A program made the position numbers and the translations under genes. A stretch of DNA of 37,364 nucleotides from Candidatus Odinarchaeia archaeon (GTDB lineage Archaea > Asgardarchaeota > Odinarchaeia > Odinarchaeales > Odinarchaeaceae), in contig JAHQXC010000004.1 in the NCBI GenBank assembly GCA_029856525.1, positions 1 through 37,364 on the forward strand. Direction: 5' to 3'. This document shows, piece by piece, positions 9,514 to 18,914 of this stretch. Numbering within the stretch: position 1 is the first letter of the stretch; every line of letters starts with the position of its first letter. The notes beneath the pieces were generated by a model that made no database searches, was not told where the DNA came from, and saw only the letters and a program-made list of their open reading frames with translations.

Positions 9514-9657
9514 TTATCGGCACATTATTTTTTTCACTATTGGCGGTCTAACCTTATATAATACACGGTAACCGCAATATGGACATTTAACACCGGACAC
9601 CGTTTTAAGACTCTCTATTGTAATCTCTTTCTTGCAATTCCCGCAGATATAACTCAT
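9514..9657 (-). CDS. rpoP: DNA-directed RNA polymerase subunit P (Rpo12), absent from the ORF track
   Basis: Reverse strand MSYICGNCKKEITIESLKTVSGVKCPYCGYRVLYKVRPPIVKKIMCR* (47 aa); C..C...CPYCGYRVLYKVRPP is the Rpo12 signature. Confidence 0.92.
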   Translation of the reverse strand: MSYICGNCKKEITIESLKTVSGVKCPYCGYRVLYKVRPPIVKKIMCR

Positions 9658-9757
9658 CTTAAACCACTTCCCTGATCAATGAGGATTCCTTTAATATAAA
9701 AATTACGTTTATATTTAAAGTTAACTTGAATTATAGAATAAGCCGTCTAGATCATCC

Positions 9758-9892
9758 TTAGTTTTATAAATTTCGCTGCTAGAAGAGCAATGGTTTTAAG
9801 TGGTTGATGCGAACCAGCCTAAAATCTCACAGTGTACTTGTTAACAGCCCGCTGTGCGGGGGAAGCCACCGTCTTTATACTGTAGGAGTCTA
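9758..9892 (+). ncRNA. Putative ncRNA, repeat copy B; IS200/IS605 right-end/omegaRNA-like 3' end
   Basis: Near-identical to 6815-6905 over its first 91 nt, TATA box at 9763-9770, 3' end GCGGGGGAAGCCACCGTCTTTATACTGTAGGAG. Confidence 0.55.
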
Positions 9893-10025
9893 ATTTAAGA
9901 ATAATAAAGTATAAATATTAAGTAACATCTTTTTATTAGTCAGAGGCTCAGTTGTTAAGCAAAGTTTTATATTTATAATATTTCTAAATTCATTTAAAAA
10001 AATTGAAATTATGAGGAAAATTTGA

Positions 10026-10337
10026 ATGGGTTTAGAGATCTGTGCTAAGTGCGGTTTGCCTAAGGATTTATGTGTTTGCGAGCAGATTGTTAAAGAGGAG
10101 CAGCGTATAAAGATACGCACGGAGAAAAGGAAGTGGGGTCGTGAAGTCACGGTTATAAGCGGCTTAGATAAGAAAGAGGTTAATATCGATGAGTTAGCTA
10201 GTAAGCTGAAGGCTAGTTGTGCTTGCGGTGGAACATATAAAAACGATCAGATAGAGTTGCAGGGTGCTCATAAAGAGAAAGTCAAGGAGTTGCTGATCTC
10301 CTGGGGTTTCTCCGAGGATAAAATAGACGTTAGATAA
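10026..10337 (+). CDS. Translation initiation factor aIF1 (SUI1 family)
   Basis: 'GREVTVISGLDKKEVNIDELASKLKASCACGGTYKNDQIELQGAHKEKVKELLISWGF' matches the SUI1/eIF1 pattern. Confidence 0.95.
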   Translation: MGLEICAKCGLPKDLCVCEQIVKEEQRIKIRTEKRKWGREVTVISGLDKKEVNIDELASKLKASCACGGTYKNDQIELQGAHKEKVKELLISWGFSEDKIDVR

Positions 10338-10359
10338 AATTTTATAATGGACGATTGAA

Positions 10360-10602
10360 ATGAACTTTTTTAAAAGGCGTAGTCGACCTAAAGAAGGCTA
10401 TGTTTTAATAAGATTATGCCCTGTATGCGGTTCAAGTAAGCTTAGAGAATTCAACTTTCTATCTGGCTGGTATACTCAGCTTCAATATATTTGCGAGTCT
10501 TGCGGTTATTCAGGCCCATTATATTTAGAGGTTGAAGTTGAAAAAAACCAGGTGAACGACCAGAATACTAGTGGAGTTGTTAACCGTGAAGATACTTTAT
10601 GA
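10360..10602 (+). CDS. Small zinc-ribbon protein
   Basis: LCPVCGSSKLREF...YICESCGYSGPLYLEV, two CxxC pairs. Confidence 0.7.
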   Translation: MNFFKRRSRPKEGYVLIRLCPVCGSSKLREFNFLSGWYTQLQYICESCGYSGPLYLEVEVEKNQVNDQNTSGVVNREDTL

Positions 10603-11524
10603 ATCTTCTAATACCTTCAGCTATGGTTATTTTAGGCTGCCAGCCGAGTCTCTTTATTTTTCCAATATCTAGTAGCATTTTAGGAATATCGCCGGCCCAG
10701 CCTCCTCTCCCACCTGTGAACACGTATCTAACATTTTTTAACCCTAACATATCTACGATGATATCTGCGATTTCTCTGACGGTTATCCATTCTTCAGAAC
10801 CGATGTTAAAGAAATCGAAGCCTTTAATATTCTGTTCTTTCAGATAAAAGACAGCGTCGATGCAATCATCTATATATAAGTAAGATTTTTTTTGCTGCCC
10901 GTCTCCTAATATTTTTAATTCATCTGGTTTATTAATTAATTTATGATAGAAGTCGTATATCACTCCGTGAGTTGATCTAGGTCCGAAGATATTCGCAAAC
11001 CTGCAGGAGATTATGTTTAAACCATATGTCTGCGCGTAAGCTGAACAATACATTTCACAGCTCGCTTTTGAAGCACCGTAGCAGCTTACAGGTTTAAGAG
11101 GAGCTGTTTCAGGGGTTGGAAGAATGTCAGCTTCACCGTATAATGTTCCACCTGAACTGGCGAATATGATTTTATTCACATCCGTTTTTCTAGAAGCTTC
11201 GAGAATATTTAATGTTCCTAAAGTGTTTATCATAAAATTTTTAACAGGGTCAGCGGCGCTAGCGTCTACACGCGGATCAGCTGCGAAATGGAAGATTTCT
11301 CTAACATCTCTGCAAGCTTCTAAAACAGTTTCAGCGTCTCTTATATCCCCTTTTATGAATTTCACTTTTTTATTTTCGACGAGTTGTTTATAATAATCTC
11401 CTGCAGGGGATGAGAGATTATCTAGGATAACCACCTCCTCCCCCCTATTAATTAAGCGATCCACTATGTGACTGCCTATAAACCCTGCTCCCCCTGTTAC
11501 TAACACATAACTCATATAGTTCAC
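10580..11524 (-). CDS. NAD-dependent nucleotide-sugar epimerase/dehydratase (SDR)
   Basis: VTGGAGFIGSHIVDRL Rossmann motif and YGASKASCE catalytic YxxxK. Confidence 0.93.
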   Translation of the reverse strand: MNYMSYVLVTGGAGFIGSHIVDRLINRGEEVVILDNLSSPAGDYYKQLVENKKVKFIKGDIRDAETVLEACRDVREIFHFAADPRVDASAADPVKNFMINTLGTLNILEASRKTDVNKIIFASSGGTLYGEADILPTPETAPLKPVSCYGASKASCEMYCSAYAQTYGLNIISCRFANIFGPRSTHGVIYDFYHKLINKPDELKILGDGQQKKSYLYIDDCIDAVFYLKEQNIKGFDFFNIGSEEWITVREIADIIVDMLGLKNVRYVFTGGRGGWAGDIPKMLLDIGKIKRLGWQPKITIAEGIRRFIKYLHG

Positions 11525-12456
11525 CTTGTAGTGACTTCACAACCGTCATTTGTCACTATTAAAGTATGCTCCGCCTGAGATACGTAGCTTCCCTTCACGT
11601 CTGCTAAAACATGATATTGGTGGAGGACTCCACTGTTAACGAGTTCTCTGAAAGCTAGTTTAACTGAACCTAAACTCATATCTTTTAAAAGCCATCTTTG
11701 AGAGAATGGGAGTGTTTTAAACTCTTCCACTATCTTTTTTAAAACATTTCTAGCTAGCTGAGAGCGGAGGGGGGCTCTCACAGGGATAAAACTGTAAATA
11801 TAAACATAAGGGGTTTCATGAGCGTATCCTTGACCTGTCGTCGCGAAGGTTTCGACAGCGTAAACCTCTCCTTCGAGTACCTCTTTACCGAATGGCACTT
11901 TTATGTTAGGTATATTTTTAGCGCCGTGCAAGTTGTATTGGTCGAGTATATGACCTGAGAGATCTCTCACCGGTCTGTAACCGTATTTCTTAATAGTCTC
12001 CTCTATTATTCTCCCAACTTCATTTGTTTTAACTTTCGGTTTAATAGCCTCAATAGCCTTGTTTAAAGCCTCCTCTGACGCTTCAACTAATTTATTATAC
12101 TCTTCATTGAACGCTACAGTGAAGGCTCCATCCGCTATGTACCCGTCTACGTGAACTCCGAAATCTATTTTCACAACATCCTTATCCCCTATTACGGTTT
12201 CATCACCTGGAGGGGAGGAGTAATGAGCTGCAAGATTATTTATTGAAATATTAGTTGGAAAAGCGCATTTCCCTCCTAATTCAACTATTTTCCCTTCGAT
12301 CATCTCACATAAGTCGATTAGTTTAACACCTACTTTCACATGCGGTTTTATATACTCAGCCACCTGTCGGTGGATGCTACCAGCCTTCCTATATTTCTCT
12401 AATTCTTCTCCCTTACTTAATTTTTCACGCTGCTCGTTTTCGCTCACGTATTTCAC
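11521..12456 (-). CDS. map: Methionine aminopeptidase, type II
   Basis: KIDFGVHVDGYIADGAFTV, GHILDQYNLHGAKNIPN, ETFATTGQGYAHE, QAEHTLIVT. Confidence 0.95.
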   Translation of the reverse strand: MKYVSENEQREKLSKGEELEKYRKAGSIHRQVAEYIKPHVKVGVKLIDLCEMIEGKIVELGGKCAFPTNISINNLAAHYSSPPGDETVIGDKDVVKIDFGVHVDGYIADGAFTVAFNEEYNKLVEASEEALNKAIEAIKPKVKTNEVGRIIEETIKKYGYRPVRDLSGHILDQYNLHGAKNIPNIKVPFGKEVLEGEVYAVETFATTGQGYAHETPYVYIYSFIPVRAPLRSQLARNVLKKIVEEFKTLPFSQRWLLKDMSLGSVKLAFRELVNSGVLHQYHVLADVKGSYVSQAEHTLIVTNDGCEVTTR

Positions 12457-12572
12457 CTTTAAACGAGTTATAACTAAATAATTATTTATAGAAACCTAAA
12501 CTATAGCGCTTATAAATAATTTCATAGTAAATATTAAACATAACTGTTTAATATTATAAGTGTGGTGGGAGA

Positions 12573-12944
12573 TTGGCTGTTAACCGTGTCCCTCAAATAG
12601 AAGAGGTTCTAAGAGAATTAGAGCTTACAACTAGTCAAGTGGAAGCCAGCGCGGTTGTGAGCGTTGAAGGTCTTCCAATATGCTCGGCTATGCCGTTAGG
12701 GGTTGATGACGGTATTTTAGCAGCTATGACTGCGACTATTTTAAGCGTGGCTGAAAGAGCTGCAGGTGAACTGGCGCGGGGTAAATTGAACCGTGTTCTA
12801 GTTGAAGGAGGAGACGGATATTTTATAATCTCCTCCGCTGGTAGAGATGCGATTCTAGCTGTTCTAACAAAAAGTAAAGCGAATCTGGGAATGGTTTTCT
12901 TAGCTATGGATAGAGCGTGTGAAAAAATAAGTAAACTGATATAA
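12573..12944 (+). CDS. Roadblock/LC7 domain protein
   Basis: 'SAVVSVEGLPICSAMPLGVDDGILAAMTATILSVAERAAGELARGKLNRVLVEGGDGYFIISSAGRDAILAVLTKSKANLGMVF' is a classic roadblock domain. Confidence 0.95.
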   Translation: MAVNRVPQIEEVLRELELTTSQVEASAVVSVEGLPICSAMPLGVDDGILAAMTATILSVAERAAGELARGKLNRVLVEGGDGYFIISSAGRDAILAVLTKSKANLGMVFLAMDRACEKISKLI

Positions 12945-13106
12945 GCAGGCTCAGATCGCCCGTCGATGATCATCCATTTTTAATGTCAACTTTCAAGCTT
13001 TCTTCATTGCCTATAACTCTTTTACAGTTATTAATATTTAACATTTAACTTTTAACTTTAAATACTCGTATTTTAATAATCTGATTAAATTATTTCGGTG
13101 GGTTAA

Positions 13107-13709
13107 TTGCTAATAGACTTTGAAGGCATTGACGGTTCTGGGACTGAAACATGGTCTAAGTTTACTTTAAAATATATTCTCGAAAAAGGCGGTAAAGCTG
13201 TTATTTACCGTTTCCCTGATTATAACAGTCCGTGGGGTAGAATAATCAGATCCTTTCTAGACGGGGAGATAGAGCTTAACGTTGACATTCAATTTTTAAC
13301 TTATTCAACGGATATACTTAAAGACGCTGATAATATTAGACGGGATTTACAGGATAAAATAGTTTTAACAGACCGTTACATTCTTTCAACAATGGCTTAT
13401 CAATGTAGTAAAGGTTTCCCTGTTGAGAAAGCGTTATCCTTCTACAAGATTTTCAATTTCCCACTACCAGATTATGTTATTCTACTTTTAACTTCGAGTG
13501 AAATCAGTAAAAGCCGTAAGCTCTCAGAGAATAAGATTCTAGACCGTCATGAAAAAGACAGTGATCTTTTAAAAAAAGTTTCAGATAATTATATAAGATT
13601 TTCAAGAGAAAAATATATATGTGAGAGATGGTTTCTCGTTGACACAAGCAGGGAGTTAGAAGCTACTAAAAAAGATATGGAGAATATTCTAAATCTTATT
13701 TTAAAATAA
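13107..13709 (+). CDS. Thymidylate kinase-like protein with non-canonical P-loop
   Basis: FEGIDGSG start, DRYILSTMAYQ, and a LID-like 'KILDRHEKD'; TTG start. Confidence 0.85.
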   Translation: MLIDFEGIDGSGTETWSKFTLKYILEKGGKAVIYRFPDYNSPWGRIIRSFLDGEIELNVDIQFLTYSTDILKDADNIRRDLQDKIVLTDRYILSTMAYQCSKGFPVEKALSFYKIFNFPLPDYVILLLTSSEISKSRKLSENKILDRHEKDSDLLKKVSDNYIRFSREKYICERWFLVDTSRELEATKKDMENILNLILK

Positions 13710-13727
13710 AGCGTTGAAGTGGTTTAA

Positions 13728-14495
13728 ATGGGAGATTATTTTATTCAAAATTATAATAGTTTCGAAGGGTTTGGAAACCGTAAAATATGTATTCAGGGAA
13801 TGCCGGGTATCGCTTTAGCTGGAAAATATACTGTAGACTATATTATTAAAACTTTAAGCGCTAGGAAAATATTCGATTTATATTTCTATGATTTCCCGCC
13901 TCAAGTTTTAATAGACTTAGGTTTAATGAATCTTCCTTCCGTTTACCTTTTCCATTATTATAATGAGCTTAGCGGTGATGATCTTCTACTCCTCTCATCA
14001 GATTTCCAGCCTTTAACACATTACGGTGTAAACGCTCTCAGTTTAATTTTAGCTGAGCAACTTAGAAAGCTGGGTGTGAAACTTATTATCTCACTAGGAG
14101 CTTCAGCTGTTAACATAATTGTTAAAGATCCTAAGATATATGCTTCAGCCACTTCTCCGAGTATTTTAAACACTAGTTTTAATACCCCAGATTTTGAGCG
14201 ATTCGCAGACGGGGTTATAACAGGGATGAACGGTGTTCTACCAGCTATCATAGGACGGGAGGGAGATATACAAGGTGTCATTTTACTTGCTGAAGCGTGC
14301 CGTTATCTGACATGTGATTTCAGAGCGGCTAAAAAACTATTAGAAGTGTTGGAGAAAACTCTTAATTTGAAAATAGACTACACGGAGATTAACAATAAAA
14401 TTAGAGAATTAGATGAAAGCATCGAAAGACTAAAACTTGAAGAGCAGTCTCGCAGACAGCCAGTGAGAGATGAGAAAACTAATTATATAGGTTGA
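13728..14495 (+). CDS. Proteasome assembly chaperone (PAC2) family protein
   Basis: 'GMPGIALAGKYTVDYIIKTL...DLYFYDFPPQVLIDLGLMNLP...ITGMNGVLPAIIGREGDIQGVILLAEA' PAC2-like pattern. Confidence 0.88.
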   Translation: MGDYFIQNYNSFEGFGNRKICIQGMPGIALAGKYTVDYIIKTLSARKIFDLYFYDFPPQVLIDLGLMNLPSVYLFHYYNELSGDDLLLLSSDFQPLTHYGVNALSLILAEQLRKLGVKLIISLGASAVNIIVKDPKIYASATSPSILNTSFNTPDFERFADGVITGMNGVLPAIIGREGDIQGVILLAEACRYLTCDFRAAKKLLEVLEKTLNLKIDYTEINNKIRELDESIERLKLEEQSRRQPVRDEKTNYIG

Positions 14496-15254
14496 TCAAG
14501 TAGCTGATTTAACAGCTTTAATTATCTCTTTAAGAGACGCGCCGCCGTCTTTTAAAACAGTTTTTTCAATAAAAGTGCCTTGAACGATTACAGAGGCGCC
14601 TGCTTCAACAGCCTTCTTAGCGTCAGCCGCCGTGTTTATCCCTCCGCCTACTATCACCGGGATTTGAACTGAACGTGAAACAGCTTTTATAAACTCTGTT
14701 GGAATGCACATGTCAGCGCCTGAACCAGCTTCTAAGTATATAAGCTTGTATCCTATTAATTCAGCCGCCATCGCGTATGCAACCGCTATTTTAGGCTTCG
14801 AACGTGGGATTAAGTGAGCGTAACCCATGTAGCCGGCTGTAGCCCCAGGCTCTACAATAATATAAGCCATTGAGATAGGCTCAACCCCCATTTTTTTAAT
14901 GAGAGGAGCGGCTATCGCCTGAGCTCCTATAATCATATAAGGGTTTGTCGAGTTCAATAAACTCATGAAAAATATGGCGTCAGCATACTTGCTTATCCCT
15001 GCTAAGCTACCTGGAAATAAGATAACCGGTATCTTAACATTCTCTTTTATTTTTTTAACAGCTAAATCTATATCTAGAGCTGTTGATCCGCCTACCATTA
15101 TAGCATCGGTTCCAGCCTCATAGGCTAACCGGGCGATTCTACCCGCTTCCTCATAATCCTGTGTTAAAGGATCGGGATCGATTAAACTGAAATGTAACGC
15201 TTTCTCTCTTATAATTTTATCAGTGATATAACTCCACACACTTTTCCAAGTCAA
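14496..15254 (-). CDS. Geranylgeranylglyceryl phosphate synthase
   Basis: HFSLIDPDPL, GTDAIMVGGSTALD, ILFPGSLAGISKYADAIFFMSLLNS, YLEAGSGADM, VGGGINTAADA. Confidence 0.95.
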   Translation of the reverse strand: MTWKSVWSYITDKIIREKALHFSLIDPDPLTQDYEEAGRIARLAYEAGTDAIMVGGSTALDIDLAVKKIKENVKIPVILFPGSLAGISKYADAIFFMSLLNSTNPYMIIGAQAIAAPLIKKMGVEPISMAYIIVEPGATAGYMGYAHLIPRSKPKIAVAYAMAAELIGYKLIYLEAGSGADMCIPTEFIKAVSRSVQIPVIVGGGINTAADAKKAVEAGASVIVQGTFIEKTVLKDGGASLKEIIKAVKSAT

Positions 15255-15398
15255 TTCAATTACACCATCCTTTTAAAACATAATAGAAATCTCTGTAAAC
15301 TACTATTAAATATATTTTTTCTCTTTAGATGGTGGTCTTGACGCGGATGATATTTAAAGGGGTTTATTGTACTAAAATAATAGGAGGCTGGAGGGGAG

Positions 15399-18300
15399 TT
15401 GTCTTCTACTAGCCGGTTAAGCGCTCTACTCTTATTAGCTTTAATAATAGGTTCAAGCGTATACTTGTATCTGAATCGATCAGGCTTCCTCGGTTTTAAT
15501 ATATCTCAAATACCGTATGATGAGATTAAGACACAGGATTCTAGAATAATTTTTTCAGGTAATAATCCGGAAACAGGCTTCGACCCATCCGCTTGGGGTG
15601 AGATGGGGGATTTTCTAGCGAATCTAAGCTACGGGTTCTATGATCAGTTAAGTTATCCAAATAATCTACCGTTCACACCCCCACTTAACCCGCTTTTAGC
15701 CCCCCTCTACCTACCTTTAATGCAGACTATTCTATTCAATGTTACTCCAGCTAATCCAGCCAGATACTGGAAGATGACCGCTTACGACGAGTATAATGGT
15801 GAAAACTGGTTGAAAACCATTTCTACTAGTCAACCTCTCACACAGGTTACAGCCGGCCCGCTGATATATCAAGTATATATTAATATTACAAGTCAGCTTC
15901 AAGGTGAAATGTTACTTCCGATTATTTCACCTGAACCGTTAATAATAGAGGATTCGTTGAACGTTACCTCTGAGTCAAATTTACTCAGCCAGAATATTAG
16001 ATCCGACCTGTATGGAAGCGCTATTTTAAGTTTAACTTTCTCCGCCCCTTCCAATTCCCTAATCTCATATCAATTAACATTTCTCCCTGTTAATTTATCT
16101 TCCATGCAAGCTAACTCCCTTCCCCCCTCCTATACCGATGACAGGATAAGACAGGTCTACCTTCAACTCCCGTCCCCTAGAGTTGCCTATCTTGAATCTA
16201 ATCCTAGATTAGCCGCTCTCGTAGAAATGTTCGGCTCCTACGCTCAATCTCACAGCGTTTACGATACAGCGATTCAGGTTTTAGGTTATCTTTCAACAAA
16301 CTATGTTTTCGACCCGTTTGCTTCATATCCTGGAGGTTTAGATAGAGTTGAATGGTTTCTAGCCAACGGCCGCGGTACAAGCTTCGATTTCTCAACCGCT
16401 TACGCGATTATACTTAGATGCTTAAATATCTCGTCTAGACTCGTCTATGGTTTTCTACCAGGCGAGCAGATAGGCGATACACGCGTTATCAGAGGCTGGA
16501 ATGTTCACTTCTGGGTGGAGGTTTTCAATCCTACGAGTACATGTGAAGATAACTGGGTTCAATTCGATCCAACTCCTTTACCAGCAGATATAACAAGTGT
16601 AGTCGGCGGTGACTCTCAGATCGGTGACGTTGAATACAATCTTATTTTAACCGTTGAAAATCAATCCTCTTGGGTAACTACACGGGGAACTGTCTTCGAA
16701 TTAGAAGTGTTTTTAACAAACACCACCGGGCCTATGGCTGATACTAATATAGAATTATATGATCTAACAGAGAACAGGCTTATAACCACCGGTTTAACCG
16801 GTTCAAACGGTGTCTTCACATACCAATATTCGTATAATAATATGGATCGAATAGGTCCACATCTAATATACGCTCTTCCCACATCTCTCCCTTTAATCAG
16901 AAACTATACAGTTGTAGTGGTTGACGGGGCTACTCAACTCTCTTTAGATGTCTCTCCAACCCCGCCTGAAAATATTACTAGAGGTAGAGAAAGTTTAACT
17001 TTAACAGGTATATTAACCGATGAATTAACCAATCAGCCTATCCCAAACCAGTATGTGAATATACTGTTTGATAATATTCAAGTCGCTACTGCTTTAACAG
17101 ACGCTTCAGGCCGCTTTACATACTCTCTCACACCGCCTTTAACAAGTATAGGCGATATCCCTGTTCGCGCATATTTTAACGGTGTATTCTACTACTATTT
17201 TAGTGGTCAAATATTACAAGCCGTCGCCCCATCCGCTGAATCTTATAGCGATGAGAAAACGGTTATAGTAGTCGCGTCAACCACGCTAACAACCATGTTA
17301 AATAGAACAGCAGTGGCACCCGGAGACTGGATTAGAATATACGGTTATCTTACGTTTGATAACCGCTCAGGGTATGCGAATCAACCTGTAAGCGTTTACT
17401 GGTCTAACTCTTCAGGTACAATTCTGTTGACTTCGACTGTCACAGACTTCACCGGCTTCTACTCATACGATTACCGTGTGCCACCTGGAGTGTACGGTGA
17501 AGCTAAAATCTTCGCTGTATTCACTTCTAGTGACCCTTACGTGTTAAGCTCTTTCACAGATCCAACCATCTATATAGGAGAGGAGAAGATAACCATGCTA
17601 AACTGTTCTCCTAGCATTCTACACAGAGGTGAATACACTGAAATAACAGGGCTGCTCACGAACAGTTCAGGGAGCTCTCTCGCTGATCGAACAGTTATCG
17701 TTAACTTTTACTATATGGATACGATGAGCTTAGCGGCTTCAATATCATCTATTACTAATGAAACCGGCTGGTTCACAGTTAACTATCGTATTCCCTCCTT
17801 CTTTCAGCCTGGAACCTATATTATTAACTGTTCAACAACCTCCCTTGCAGTGATCGCTAGCGAACGTGTTTATCTTAATGTTAGCTCATCAACTATAATC
17901 AGATTCGAAGCGCACCCAGTATTTATAGCGCCTGGTGAAAACTTCTCTATAACAGGTTTAATATTAGATGATCAGGGTAGCGGGTTAACCGTAAACCTAT
18001 CCTTCTATTTAAACAGTATTCTACAATATAATATTACCGCGTTGAACGGTGGTTTCCAGATAATAAACTATACTCTTCCATTCGGTTTCTCATCTAGTAC
18101 TGTTAATTTAACAATTCAATTTATAGGGGATTCATTCTACGATTCTTCAAATCTCACACGCCAACTTATGGTTTTCACAAGTGTAAACGTTTACGTTAAC
18201 GTTGATCCTTCTATATGCTCACCTGGTCAGAGAGCGATATTTAATATAAGTGTGATTGATAATCATGGGAGAGGTGTCTACGATAGAAGCGTTAACTTAT

Positions 18301-18914
18301 TCTTGAATAACACGCTTCTAACAACTTTATATTTAGACACATCTATTAAATTATTAGAATGGGTTATACCTGAAAACACTCCAAACGGTCCTATAACAGT
18401 TTACGGTGTTCTAGTGGCGAGTGTTAACTCAAATTATTCACCCGCTACTTTAACAGTTCAGGTGGTTGGATTGCAATTAACAGGCGAGTATATTATTATA
18501 ATTATAGGGTTTGTAATAATTATCGGAGTGAGCTCTCTAATTTACTTTATAGTTAAGAGGAGGAGAAGCGTTTACAGGGGGCCTAGAGAATTAGATTTGA
18601 GCAGTCAGATAAATAGACTTCAACAATATATTAGAGATGGGAAATCGAGAGACGGATTACTGTTCATGTTTAACCTGCTTGAGCAACTAATCTTAAAGAA
18701 ATATAATCTTAAGCGGGGGAATTACCAGACTATGCGCGAATATGCTGGAGAGGTTACTAGTAAAACAGATATAAATTCGAAAGCGCTGTATGATATTCTC
18801 AACATGGTGGAGAAAGCTAAGTATAGTAGGCTTAATATAGGTGAAAACGATTTAGCCCAGGCGATGGCGGACTTCAAACTCCTCTACACTCAACTGACCG
18901 GAGCGGAATTTTAA
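15399..18914 (+). CDS. Large membrane-anchored transglutaminase-like protein with Ig-like repeats and DUF4129-like C-terminus
   Basis: N-terminal TM; transglutaminase core 'FLANGRGTSFDFSTAYAIILRCLNISSRLVYGF...NVHFWVEVF...WVQFDPTP'; repeated Ig-like domains; TM then DUF4129-like 'LLFMFNLLEQLILKKYNLKRGNYQTMREYAGEV'. Confidence 0.88.
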   Translation: MSSTSRLSALLLLALIIGSSVYLYLNRSGFLGFNISQIPYDEIKTQDSRIIFSGNNPETGFDPSAWGEMGDFLANLSYGFYDQLSYPNNLPFTPPLNPLLAPLYLPLMQTILFNVTPANPARYWKMTAYDEYNGENWLKTISTSQPLTQVTAGPLIYQVYINITSQLQGEMLLPIISPEPLIIEDSLNVTSESNLLSQNIRSDLYGSAILSLTFSAPSNSLISYQLTFLPVNLSSMQANSLPPSYTDDRIRQVYLQLPSPRVAYLESNPRLAALVEMFGSYAQSHSVYDTAIQVLGYLSTNYVFDPFASYPGGLDRVEWFLANGRGTSFDFSTAYAIILRCLNISSRLVYGFLPGEQIGDTRVIRGWNVHFWVEVFNPTSTCEDNWVQFDPTPLPADITSVVGGDSQIGDVEYNLILTVENQSSWVTTRGTVFELEVFLTNTTGPMADTNIELYDLTENRLITTGLTGSNGVFTYQYSYNNMDRIGPHLIYALPTSLPLIRNYTVVVVDGATQLSLDVSPTPPENITRGRESLTLTGILTDELTNQPIPNQYVNILFDNIQVATALTDASGRFTYSLTPPLTSIGDIPVRAYFNGVFYYYFSGQILQAVAPSAESYSDEKTVIVVASTTLTTMLNRTAVAPGDWIRIYGYLTFDNRSGYANQPVSVYWSNSSGTILLTSTVTDFTGFYSYDYRVPPGVYGEAKIFAVFTSSDPYVLSSFTDPTIYIGEEKITMLNCSPSILHRGEYTEITGLLTNSSGSSLADRTVIVNFYYMDTMSLAASISSITNETGWFTVNYRIPSFFQPGTYIINCSTTSLAVIASERVYLNVSSSTIIRFEAHPVFIAPGENFSITGLILDDQGSGLTVNLSFYLNSILQYNITALNGGFQIINYTLPFGFSSSTVNLTIQFIGDSFYDSSNLTRQLMVFTSVNVYVNVDPSICSPGQRAIFNISVIDNHGRGVYDRSVNLFLNNTLLTTLYLDTSIKLLEWVIPENTPNGPITVYGVLVASVNSNYSPATLTVQVVGLQLTGEYIIIIIGFVIIIGVSSLIYFIVKRRRSVYRGPRELDLSSQINRLQQYIRDGKSRDGLLFMFNLLEQLILKKYNLKRGNYQTMREYAGEVTSKTDINSKALYDILNMVEKAKYSRLNIGENDLAQAMADFKLLYTQLTGAEF

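Noticed and set aside
6815-9892. CRISPR array interpretation of the repeats
   Set aside because: Only two copies about 2.9 kb apart, each over 90 nt, with no regular spacers.
10599-11393. Two plus-strand ORFs opposite the epimerase
   Set aside because: Shadow ORFs over a conserved SDR enzyme.
12635-12973. 112-aa minus-strand ORF
   Set aside because: Antisense to the clear Roadblock protein; typical shadow ORF.
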